Assembly: GCA_041584015.1 (NCBI GenBank)
Contig: JBFHES010000030.1
Span: 1-27,408 of the forward strand
Length of the DNA: 27,408 nt
Source of the DNA: JBFHES01 sp041584015
Lineage (GTDB): Bacteria > Bacteroidota > Bacteroidia > Bacteroidales > M50B96
Reading direction: 5' to 3'
The translations under genes were made by a program, and so were the position numbers. Shown here piece after piece: positions 14,818-22,622 of the stretch. Under the pieces are notes generated by a model. It did not search any database. It was not told the DNA's origin and worked only from the letters and a program-made list of their open reading frames with translations. Numbering within the stretch: position 1 is the stretch's first letter; every line of letters starts with the position of its first letter.

Positions 14818-16512
14818 ATGAAAAAGTTTCTATTCTATCTACTCCTCATATTCGTAACGAATTCCTCATTTTCACAACAAGGACCTCCTTGGTATTTTAT
14901 AAATACTGGCGTTGAGAACCAGCACATTGTATTGGTACTGCCTACCGTTGCAATTACCATTGATGCTTTGCAGGTTGATTCCGGAGATTACATTGGCGCA
15001 TTTTACAAGTTAAACGATACCTTGTTATGCGGAACAGGAACCGGAGTAACCGGAGATATTGGTGGTATGATGTACACCGGAGATGTAAATGCCGCTACAA
15101 TTTGGGGAGCCGAGCCTAATGTAACCAATGGATTTCAAGATGGAGAAGTCCTTCGCTGGAAAATTTGGCGTGCATCAGATGGTTCCGTTTTTGATGCAAT
15201 AGCAGAGTATTACCCGGCAGGAAGCTTACCTTCCATAAATGCAGACAGTCTTTACCATGCCAACTATCAAAGTGCTCTTATGTCATTAACTTCCTTTACC
15301 ATACCAGGAATTGATATGAGTGTAAATTCACAGTCTTTACCCTTGTCGGGTTGTGGCTTAGATACCAACGAGGTAATCACCGTGTTAATCGAAAATCATG
15401 ATACCACTGATGTGTTTGGTTTTTACATAAACTACAGCTTAAATTCCGGTGACACCATAAGTGAGTTTATTGGCGATACGGTATTTGCCGGATCAACAAT
15501 GGAGTATACCTTTTCGCAAACTGCAGATTTATCAATCACTGGTACTTACGATTTTAATGTTTGGTTAAAGATTAGTGGTGATGTGAACTATACCAACGAT
15601 TTTAATACATTAACGGTTGAGAATCTTGAATCGCCCCTTGTTTCGCTTGGGCCAGACACGGCTATTTGCACTGGCGATACGATCATACTTTATCCGGTAG
15701 AATATTACGAAAGTTATTTATGGAACAACGGCTATACATCTTACCATAATTATGGAATAGAAGAAGGCATGTACAGCATAACCGTAACAAATGAGTTGGG
15801 CTGTTCTTCTGCTGATTCTGTGTATTTAACAAACAATGCGAACCCGGTGCTAAACATGGGAGACTCAATTGCTTTTTGCGAAGGTGGGGAGGTAAGTTAT
15901 TTGCTACAGCAGGATTTTGAAGAGATTGAATGGAGTAATGGTGCTAGCGGCAACAACTTTACTGTTGATGTAGCGGGAACCTACCTGGTGACTGTTACCG
16001 ATGAGAACGGTTGTTTAGCTACTGATTATATAAATGTTAGCGAGTTGCCTTTGCCAGTTGTTGATTTAGGTCAGAATATTACCACATCGCAACTGGACAC
16101 AGTAATGCTTAGTGCTACCGAAGGCTTCGATCAATATTCCTGGAGCACTGGAGAAATGACTAGCTCGATATATCCTGACACTTTTGGGATTTTCACCGTA
16201 AAGGTTTGGAGAGGAGAATGTTTTAGCTCCGACTACATTAATATCATCTATGATGATACTGATACAATTTCTGATTTACAGGACGTGTACATATGGCCAA
16301 ACCCAACAAGTGACTATCTAAATATCTTGCATCATAAAACCGAAAGTGGATCTATTAAGGTTTATAATGCAATCGGACAGATAGTTAGATCTTACAAATA
16401 TACGTCTGAAAAAGAGGTAGTGATTGATGTAAGTAATCTGAAACACGGGGTTTACATCATCTTTGTAGAAACAGGTAAAAAATCATTCACCAAACGAATT
16501 GTAAAAGCTTAA
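14818..16512 (+). CDS. T9SS-exported surface protein with Ig-like repeats
   Basis: This 564-residue protein has a signal peptide ending SSFSQ near 20. Domain A (about 24-163) has WYFINTGVENQHIVLVLP, GDYIGAFYK near 57-64, AATIWG near 92-97 and RWKIWRASDG near 113-122; it is the same module as in the preceding gene. A CARDB-like beta domain follows (about 165-270, GIDMSVNSQSLPLSGCG). Then come three Ig/PKD-like repeats at about 274-338, 344-408 and 414-477, each with a Trp-Ser/Asn-(x)-Gly core such as LWNNG, EWSNG and SWSTG. The C-terminus (about 490-564, VYIWPNPTSDYLNI, ending KRIVKA) is a type A T9SS sorting domain, so the protein should cross the outer membrane and be attached or released. 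The pattern suggests adhesion or surface binding. No catalytic motif is seen. Confidence 0.88.
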   Translation: MKKFLFYLLLIFVTNSSFSQQGPPWYFINTGVENQHIVLVLPTVAITIDALQVDSGDYIGAFYKLNDTLLCGTGTGVTGDIGGMMYTGDVNAATIWGAEPNVTNGFQDGEVLRWKIWRASDGSVFDAIAEYYPAGSLPSINADSLYHANYQSALMSLTSFTIPGIDMSVNSQSLPLSGCGLDTNEVITVLIENHDTTDVFGFYINYSLNSGDTISEFIGDTVFAGSTMEYTFSQTADLSITGTYDFNVWLKISGDVNYTNDFNTLTVENLESPLVSLGPDTAICTGDTIILYPVEYYESYLWNNGYTSYHNYGIEEGMYSITVTNELGCSSADSVYLTNNANPVLNMGDSIAFCEGGEVSYLLQQDFEEIEWSNGASGNNFTVDVAGTYLVTVTDENGCLATDYINVSELPLPVVDLGQNITTSQLDTVMLSATEGFDQYSWSTGEMTSSIYPDTFGIFTVKVWRGECFSSDYINIIYDDTDTISDLQDVYIWPNPTSDYLNILHHKTESGSIKVYNAIGQIVRSYKYTSEKEVVIDVSNLKHGVYIIFVETGKKSFTKRIVKA

Positions 16513-16557
16513 TAATCTTTACATAGAATTACGTAAGAATTAACATTGAGCTTTTAT

Positions 16558-16578
16558 TTAGTCAATTATATTGACTAA
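16558..16578. promoter_or_regulatory. Perfect palindrome at the lamin-tail gene promoter
   Basis: TTAGTCAA and TTGACTAA are separated by TTATA, giving a perfect 8+5+8 inverted repeat. Its right arm overlaps a near-consensus -7 box (TAATATTG, 16576-16583), about 34 bases upstream of the ATG at 16617. That location suits a repressor operator; the regulator is unknown. Confidence 0.5.
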
Positions 16579-16616
16579 TATTGTAGGTTCAAATGTCTAA
16601 TTTTTATAATAAAACT

Positions 16617-17606
16617 ATGAAGAGATTTTTACTTTCAATTATTGCCCTTTTCGCTATTCTTGCAGTTAATGCACAGGATTGCACTTATCTATTTATTTCG
16701 GAATATGTAGAAGGAACCGCCAACAGTAAAGGCGTCGAGATTTATAATCCAACAAACACCGCTATCGACCTTTCAGATTATCTTATTGTGCGTTATAGCA
16801 ATGGTTCTGCTTCTGCTTCAGAAGGATACAAAACAGATTTAATTGGAACAATTCAGCCGTATAGCACATTTGTTTTAGTTAATGGTCAAACAACATCTTC
16901 AGAAACATCACCGGCATGTGACCCTGTATTTCAGGCGATGGCTGATCAGTTAGATGGAGAATATCCTGCACCAATGTATATGAACGGAAACGATGCCATA
17001 ACATTAGAAACCAAAGATGGTTTGGTTTGGGATATTTTTGGTAAAGTTGGTGAAGACCCAGGAACAGGTTGGTGTGATGTTGATTCATTAAACTATGTTA
17101 CTGGTGCTACTTATTGGTGGTTAGCTTGGTCAAAGGATCATACTTTAAGAAGAAAGCCAGAAGTAAAGCACGGTGTATTTATTAACCCGGGTGCCCCAGG
17201 TTCAACTTCAAACTATTTTGACGTAAGTCAGGAGTGGGATACCGTTCCAGGTTATTGGAGTGCTATTGATACAGCATGGGTAAGTGCAAACATTTGGGAC
17301 GGAATAGGCTCACATGATTGTGAATGCGACCCGAACTATAACTCAGTTGGAACAACTCTTCCTGTTGAGCACAATGCGTTCTTCTTCCCGAATCCATCTG
17401 ATGGTAAATTTACAATTAAGGCCAATGCTTATATTGAGTCTATTGAAATTATGAATGCCTTAGGTCAAAGAATTTATACCAACAAAAACAATATGTTACG
17501 TGGTGATATTAAAGTTGATCTTGAAAAACCAAATACAGGATTGTATTTTGTGAAAATTCATTTTACCGATAACACAAGTATGACCAAGAAGATAATTGTT
17601 AAATAA
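16617..17606 (+). CDS. T9SS-exported lamin-tail-domain protein
   Basis: The ATG at 16617 gives 329 residues with a clean signal peptide (MKRFLLSIIALFAILAVNAQ); the ATG at 16593 merely adds eight residues. A lamin-tail domain spans about 21-140: LFISEYVEGTANSKGVEIYN (25-44), then DLSDYLIVRYSNG and IQPYSTFVLVNG. It is followed by a Trp-rich block (about 151-235), including YWWLAWSKDHTLRRKPEV and ISO-type W-D-G segments near 207-230. The C-terminus (about 252-329, FFFPNPSDGKFTI, ending KKIIVK) is a T9SS type A sorting domain. In bacteria, lamin-tail domains are non-catalytic Ig-fold modules often found in secreted nucleases, phosphatases and surface proteins. This copy has no attached enzyme. 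It precedes a receptor-nuclease operon, but a terminator separates them. Confidence 0.9.
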   Translation: MKRFLLSIIALFAILAVNAQDCTYLFISEYVEGTANSKGVEIYNPTNTAIDLSDYLIVRYSNGSASASEGYKTDLIGTIQPYSTFVLVNGQTTSSETSPACDPVFQAMADQLDGEYPAPMYMNGNDAITLETKDGLVWDIFGKVGEDPGTGWCDVDSLNYVTGATYWWLAWSKDHTLRRKPEVKHGVFINPGAPGSTSNYFDVSQEWDTVPGYWSAIDTAWVSANIWDGIGSHDCECDPNYNSVGTTLPVEHNAFFFPNPSDGKFTIKANAYIESIEIMNALGQRIYTNKNNMLRGDIKVDLEKPNTGLYFVKIHFTDNTSMTKKIIVK

Positions 17607-17624
17607 TTATTTGATATCAATAAT

Positions 17625-17667
17625 AAAAAGGTATTTATCTGCTAGTGGCAGACAAATACCTTTTTTT
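17625..17667 (+). terminator. Intrinsic terminator after the lamin-tail gene
   Basis: A 17-base stem with one mismatch (17625-17641 and 17649-17665) encloses a short loop and ends in a run of seven T. It begins 19 bases after the stop codon and should insulate the downstream receptor operon. Confidence 0.9.
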
Positions 17668-17704
17668 AGCTTTAATAAGCATGCATAAAGCATAAACGAA
17701 TTGT

Positions 17705-17732
17705 AACCAGTGTTTTATACAGACAGCTGGTT
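17705..17732. repeat. Inverted repeat AACCAG-N16-CTGGTT upstream of the receptor gene
   Basis: Six-base arms 16 bases apart lie 24-51 bases before the receptor ATG. No convincing -7 box was found for this operon, so the repeat may mark a regulated promoter. The arms are short and chance is quite possible. Confidence 0.25.
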
Positions 17733-17755
17733 TTGTATTTTTAAAATCTTCTCAA

Positions 17756-20431
17756 ATGAAAAAACATTTACTAATTGCGCTCTTGTCAATTTTATCAATT
17801 GCAGGTTTCGGACAAACCTACACTCTAAGCGGTGAGGTGTTAGACAGAAGTACTGGCGAATCATTAATCGGTGCTACCATTGTGGCATACGACAATGTGG
17901 GTACGGTAACGAATTTCGATGGAGAGTTCTCACTCGACCTGAAGGCCGGTGATTATTCGCTTACTATCTCATATGTTGGCTTTGAACAGGAAATTAAAAA
18001 AATTAGCCTGACCAAGAATATGAGTATCTCCATTAAACTTAAAACGCAGTTTCTTGATGAGGTAAGCGTTGTAGCAGATGTTGCTCGTTCGAGAGAAACT
18101 CCTGTTGCTTTTACCAATGTGTTGCCTGCTAAAATTGAAGAAGAGCTGGGAGCACAAGATATTCCTATGATTTTAAACTCAACACCTGGTGTTTATGCAA
18201 CACAGCAAGGTGGTGGCGATGGTGATGCCAGAATTAATATTCGAGGTTTTAATCAGCGCAACGTAGCTGTAATGCTCGATGGTATTCCGGTTAATGATAT
18301 GGAAAATGGTTGGGTGTATTGGAGTAACTGGTTTGGCCTCGATGCTGTTACCCGAACCATTCAGGTGCAGCGCGGGCTAGGTGCTTCTAAGTTGGCATTG
18401 CCATCTGTTGGTGGTACCATGAACATTATTACCAAAGGACTTGATAACAAGAAAGAATATAGCGTAAAGCATGAGGTTGATAGTGAAGGTAAATTCAGAT
18501 CTTCATTGGGCTACACAAGTGGACGCTTAAAAAATGACTGGGGAATAACACTGGCTACTTCATTTAAAAAAGGTGACGGTTATGTTGATGAAACACCAAC
18601 ACAAGCTTTCTTTTATTATGCTAAGGTTGATAAAAGAATCAAAAATCATATCATATCATTTTCGGCAATGGGCGCTCCTCAGGAGCATGGACAACGCGCG
18701 TATAAAAATGCGATAGCAACTTTCGATTCAACATATGCAAGCTCCCTAGGTGTTGATACCTTCCCATCTGTAGTAAACAGAGGAATTAGATATAACGCAA
18801 ATTGGGGAAGCTATTATTTAACGGGTGCACCTACCGATTCAATTGTACATCCTGTAACCGGACAAGCTACCTACACAGCATATGACACAATCAGTGGTCC
18901 ATTAAAAACACATTATAAAACAAATAAATATCACAAACCAGCATTTAGTTTACGTGATTTTTGGACGGTAAGTGATAAGTTTTCTATTTCAAATATTCTT
19001 TATCTCTCAAAGGGGCATGGTGGCGGAACCGGAACCAAGAGTTCCTTAAAACTTTCCGATTTGGATGAAAACGGGCAGATTAATTGGCAGAATATTTATG
19101 ACGGAAACAAAGAGAATCTGGATACTAATTACAATTCAGTTTCTGGAAACTATAGAATCATAAATATGAATGACCATCTCTGGTATGGTTTGCTTTCAAC
19201 CTTTAATTATGATTATAACGATAGTTGGGACTTCTCAGGTGGTGTCGACATAAGATCTTATACCGGTTCTCATTATCGCGAAGTATATGATTTGATGGGT
19301 GGTGATTATTGCGAAGATAATTGGGATGCCAATCAGGAATCGAATGTTAAACGTGTAGGTGATAAGGTGTATTTTAACGACGATGTTTCTGTACGATGGG
19401 GTGGTGTTTTTGGTCAGGCCGAGTTTAAAACAGAGCGTTTCTCATCTTTCATTAATTTAAGCGGTGCTCGTACCGGATTTAATAAAGAGAACTTCTTTGC
19501 TTTGCCAGAAGATACCGCAAGAAATTCTGGTTGGATTTGGAAAACAAGTTATACTGCTAAAGGTGGTGCAAACTTTAATATCGATCGCTTTAGTAATGTA
19601 TTTGTAAATATGGGTTACCTTTCAAAAACTCGTGCTTCTAAATACATATTCGAAGGGTATACAACACAATTCAGAGAGAATACAGATAATGAAGTGGTGC
19701 AGGCTTTAGAGCTTGGGTACTCATTTGCAAGTCCAATGTTTAGTATGAATTTGAACGGATACTACACTCGTTGGAATAATGTTCCGATGAATGATATCTC
19801 AACGGCAGAGGGATTTATTCGTATCCCTGGAATTGATCAACTTCATAAAGGTATTGAGTTTGATTTTATTTATAAGATTGCTCATAACTTAGATTTTCAA
19901 GGTTTAGCATCAATAGGTGATTGGCGTTTTAAATCAAAACCTCAAACCGTAACAACATATGATGAGTATGAAAATATAGAAGGTACATTTACTTTCGATC
20001 CGTATGATGTGCATGTGGGTGATGCTGCACAAACTCAATATGCTGGTAGCTTGCGATTCGAGCCACTCAAAGGCTTATACCTGAGCACACGTTACACATT
20101 CTTCGATAGATATTATGCTGATTTAGATCCAGCATCGTTAAATGGAGAGGGGTATGCAATTAATGATGATGGCTCACCAAGAGACTCTTGGCAAATGCCT
20201 TCATATGGTTTGCTCGATTTTAATACCGGTTACACATATTATTACGATGATTTTAAGGTGAGCTTCCGTTTATCAGTATTTAATGTGTTGGATGATCTTT
20301 ACATTTCCGATGCACGAAACAATGATAGTTACATTTACGGAACACCTCCAGGAACTTTCGATGTTAATGCTGCATCGGTATTCTTAGGTTTGGGCCGTCG
20401 TTACAATGCGTCAGTGAAAATTACTTTTTAA
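17756..20431 (+). CDS. TonB-dependent outer-membrane receptor (SusC-like N-terminus)
   Basis: This 891-residue outer-membrane protein has a signal peptide (to about GFGQ, 17-20). It is followed by a carboxypeptidase-regulatory-like domain (about 22-96, LSGEVLDRSTGESLIGATIV), a TonB-box-like stretch near 100-107 (LDEVSVVA) and a plug domain (about 113-226). The plug shows INIRGFNQRNVAVMLDGIPV at 160-179, the NDMENGWVYWSNW block after it, and VGGTMNIITKG at 218-228. The rest forms the 22-stranded barrel and ends in a C-terminal Phe. Such receptors import scarce large ligands using TonB energy. No SusD-like lipoprotein gene follows, so this is not a typical glycan SusCD pair. Instead a secreted endonuclease gene begins 11 bases downstream and an aminopeptidase gene follows. 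That hints at uptake of nucleic-acid or nucleoprotein breakdown products, as inference. The ligand cannot be read from sequence. Confidence 0.9.
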   Translation: MKKHLLIALLSILSIAGFGQTYTLSGEVLDRSTGESLIGATIVAYDNVGTVTNFDGEFSLDLKAGDYSLTISYVGFEQEIKKISLTKNMSISIKLKTQFLDEVSVVADVARSRETPVAFTNVLPAKIEEELGAQDIPMILNSTPGVYATQQGGGDGDARINIRGFNQRNVAVMLDGIPVNDMENGWVYWSNWFGLDAVTRTIQVQRGLGASKLALPSVGGTMNIITKGLDNKKEYSVKHEVDSEGKFRSSLGYTSGRLKNDWGITLATSFKKGDGYVDETPTQAFFYYAKVDKRIKNHIISFSAMGAPQEHGQRAYKNAIATFDSTYASSLGVDTFPSVVNRGIRYNANWGSYYLTGAPTDSIVHPVTGQATYTAYDTISGPLKTHYKTNKYHKPAFSLRDFWTVSDKFSISNILYLSKGHGGGTGTKSSLKLSDLDENGQINWQNIYDGNKENLDTNYNSVSGNYRIINMNDHLWYGLLSTFNYDYNDSWDFSGGVDIRSYTGSHYREVYDLMGGDYCEDNWDANQESNVKRVGDKVYFNDDVSVRWGGVFGQAEFKTERFSSFINLSGARTGFNKENFFALPEDTARNSGWIWKTSYTAKGGANFNIDRFSNVFVNMGYLSKTRASKYIFEGYTTQFRENTDNEVVQALELGYSFASPMFSMNLNGYYTRWNNVPMNDISTAEGFIRIPGIDQLHKGIEFDFIYKIAHNLDFQGLASIGDWRFKSKPQTVTTYDEYENIEGTFTFDPYDVHVGDAAQTQYAGSLRFEPLKGLYLSTRYTFFDRYYADLDPASLNGEGYAINDDGSPRDSWQMPSYGLLDFNTGYTYYYDDFKVSFRLSVFNVLDDLYISDARNNDSYIYGTPPGTFDVNAASVFLGLGRRYNASVKITF

Positions 20432-20442
20432 GAAATATACGA

Positions 20443-22620
20443 ATGAGAAAAACACTTTTATTACTTAGTATTTTAAGTATTGGTTTGGGCGTTTTTGCAC
20501 AACCACTTAATTACTATGACGGAACTGAGGGGATGGATGGAACTGCTTTAAAGGCAGCTTTAAATGATATTATCGACGGACATCAACAATATTATTACGG
20601 ATCGGTAAAGCAGATTTTACGTCAGGCTGATGTTGATCCAAATAATCCAAATAATATTATACTCCTGTATTCAGGATGGTCAATTCCAAGTTCAAATTTT
20701 GCTTCAAATCTCGATTCATTGAATTTTTGGAATCGCGAGCATGTTTGGGCAAAATCTCATGGCGACTTTGGAACAGATCAGGGACCAGGTACCGATGCAC
20801 ATGCCATTAAGCCTGTAGATGCTACTGTAAACTCAGCACGCTCCAATAAGGATTTTGACAATGGTGGAAGCGAGTATTTTGATGCAGGTGTAGCAACAGG
20901 TTGTTATGCCGATGCTGACTCATGGGAGCCACGCGATGAGGTGAAGGGTGATGTGGCCAGAATGATTTTCTACATGGCAACACGTTATGCTGGTGAAAAC
21001 GGAGAACTCGATTTGCAAGTGGTTGATCAGGTGAATAACTCGCCTTATCCAAAGCACGGAAAATTAAGCACACTTTTACAGTGGAACCAAATGGACCCGC
21101 CGGATGCATTCGAGAGGAACAGAAATGATGTGGTTGCCGACTGGCAGCACAATAGAAATCCTTTTATTGATTATCCGCAATTTGCCGATTACATTTGGAA
21201 TAATGTAAGTGCAAGCCCAATTGAAATAACAGCAGTAAATACGAATCCAATCGAGCCTGACTCAAACAGTGTAGTAACAGTTGCCGCCAATATTGAGCAC
21301 AGCACTGGTGCAACAATTGTTGGAGCCACCATGTGGTGGGGAACTTCCTGGGGCGATTTAACAAACCAGGTAAATCTAACTGCGGCTGGTTCTGTTTATT
21401 CAGGGCAGATTCCTGCGCAAGCACCGGGTACCAAAATATTCTTTAGAATTGATGCCAGCTCTTTAACTGATGAAAATTCTTTCGTGGGTTTTTATAAGGT
21501 GGCCATTGCTCCTTTTAATGGAACCATTACGTCCATTTATGATATTCAGGGACAAGGACCAGCCACACCATTTAATGGTCAGGTAGTTTCAACAACCGGT
21601 ATTGTTACCGGTGCCTTTGGCGATAACTTCTTTCTTCAGAGCGGTGTAGGTGAGTGGAGAGGTATTTATGTGTATCAATCAGGCTATTTCTTGAGCGTTG
21701 GCGATAGTGTTATTGTAACAGGTAATGCCGAAGAGTATTATGGCAAAACCGAGATTACCAATGTAACTGATGTGTATTTTATTTCTTCAAATAATCCATT
21801 GCCAGAACCTATGGTAGTGCTTTCGGGCGATATGGAAGATGAAGCGCTTGAAGGTGTTCTCGTAAAATTATTAAACGTACAATGTGTACGAGATACTGGA
21901 TTTGGAATGTGGATTGTTACCGATGGATCGGGTGATGCCTTAATTCATAATTCATCTACTTATTCACATCCGTATGTAATTGGCGAGTTCTATGATATTA
22001 CAGGACCACTCAATTACGATTTCGATCAGTTTAAAATAGAGTTGCGTACAGCCGATGATGTTGAGACTGGAACAGATGATTTAGCTCCAACAATTTTATC
22101 AGCTACTCCAGCTACTCCAACAATTGTATATGTTGATTACAACGAAAGTGTTGAGTTGCTGTCGGCTCAGGATCTTAGTAATTATTCAATTGATAATGGA
22201 ATTACCATTACAAATGCCATGCGTCACTCCTTTGATACTAAACGTGTTATTCTTACTGTTAGCGAGTTGGGCACCAATACCTATACTTTAAGCATCAACA
22301 ATGTTGAAGATTTAAGTGGCAATGTTATGACACTTTCAGAGGTGCAGTTCTCGTTTACCGGAATTGAAGGAATTAATGAAAATACAATGGTGCTTTATCC
22401 AAATCCTACAAATGGAATGGTTAATTTTAGTGTTCCTGAGTTAGTTGGAAGTACTGCTAATGTTACCGTGTATAGTTTAACGGGCGAGGCTGTTTATAGC
22501 AAAGAAGTGAATTCAGGTGCACAAAACCTCGATCTCTCCGAACTAAGCAATGGTGTTTATTATTTAAGAATGAGTTCTGGTAAAAATGAGTACATTTCAA
22601 AATTATCAATAATTAAATAG
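20443..22620 (+). CDS. T9SS-exported endonuclease I family protein
   Basis: This 725-residue secreted protein has a signal peptide ending VFAQ near 20. An endonuclease I domain covers about 33-250. It shows the beta-beta-alpha-metal core: NREHVWAKSHG (97-107) with Glu99 and catalytic His100, GPGTDAHAIKPVD (114-126), NSARSN (130-135), and WQHNRNPFIDYP (234-245). Family enzymes cut DNA, often also RNA, without sequence preference. Further domains follow: an Ig-like segment (about 258-354), an OB-fold-like region (about 362-545, GQVVSTTGIVTGAFGDNFFLQS), a Big_5-like domain (about 546-638, LAPTILSATPATPTIVYVDYNES) and a T9SS sorting domain (about 643-725, VLYPNPTNGMV, ending LSIIK). It starts 11 bases after the receptor stop and two bases before the aminopeptidase start, so the three genes form an operon. 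Secretion to the cell surface or medium is expected. Confidence 0.92.
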   Translation: MRKTLLLLSILSIGLGVFAQPLNYYDGTEGMDGTALKAALNDIIDGHQQYYYGSVKQILRQADVDPNNPNNIILLYSGWSIPSSNFASNLDSLNFWNREHVWAKSHGDFGTDQGPGTDAHAIKPVDATVNSARSNKDFDNGGSEYFDAGVATGCYADADSWEPRDEVKGDVARMIFYMATRYAGENGELDLQVVDQVNNSPYPKHGKLSTLLQWNQMDPPDAFERNRNDVVADWQHNRNPFIDYPQFADYIWNNVSASPIEITAVNTNPIEPDSNSVVTVAANIEHSTGATIVGATMWWGTSWGDLTNQVNLTAAGSVYSGQIPAQAPGTKIFFRIDASSLTDENSFVGFYKVAIAPFNGTITSIYDIQGQGPATPFNGQVVSTTGIVTGAFGDNFFLQSGVGEWRGIYVYQSGYFLSVGDSVIVTGNAEEYYGKTEITNVTDVYFISSNNPLPEPMVVLSGDMEDEALEGVLVKLLNVQCVRDTGFGMWIVTDGSGDALIHNSSTYSHPYVIGEFYDITGPLNYDFDQFKIELRTADDVETGTDDLAPTILSATPATPTIVYVDYNESVELLSAQDLSNYSIDNGITITNAMRHSFDTKRVILTVSELGTNTYTLSINNVEDLSGNVMTLSEVQFSFTGIEGINENTMVLYPNPTNGMVNFSVPELVGSTANVTVYSLTGEAVYSKEVNSGAQNLDLSELSNGVYYLRMSSGKNEYISKLSIIK

Positions 22621-22622
22621 AA

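Noticed and set aside
17756..20431. A SusC/SusD glycan utilisation locus
   Set aside because: There is no SusD-like lipoprotein, glycoside hydrolase or hybrid sensor; the following genes are a nuclease and a peptidase.
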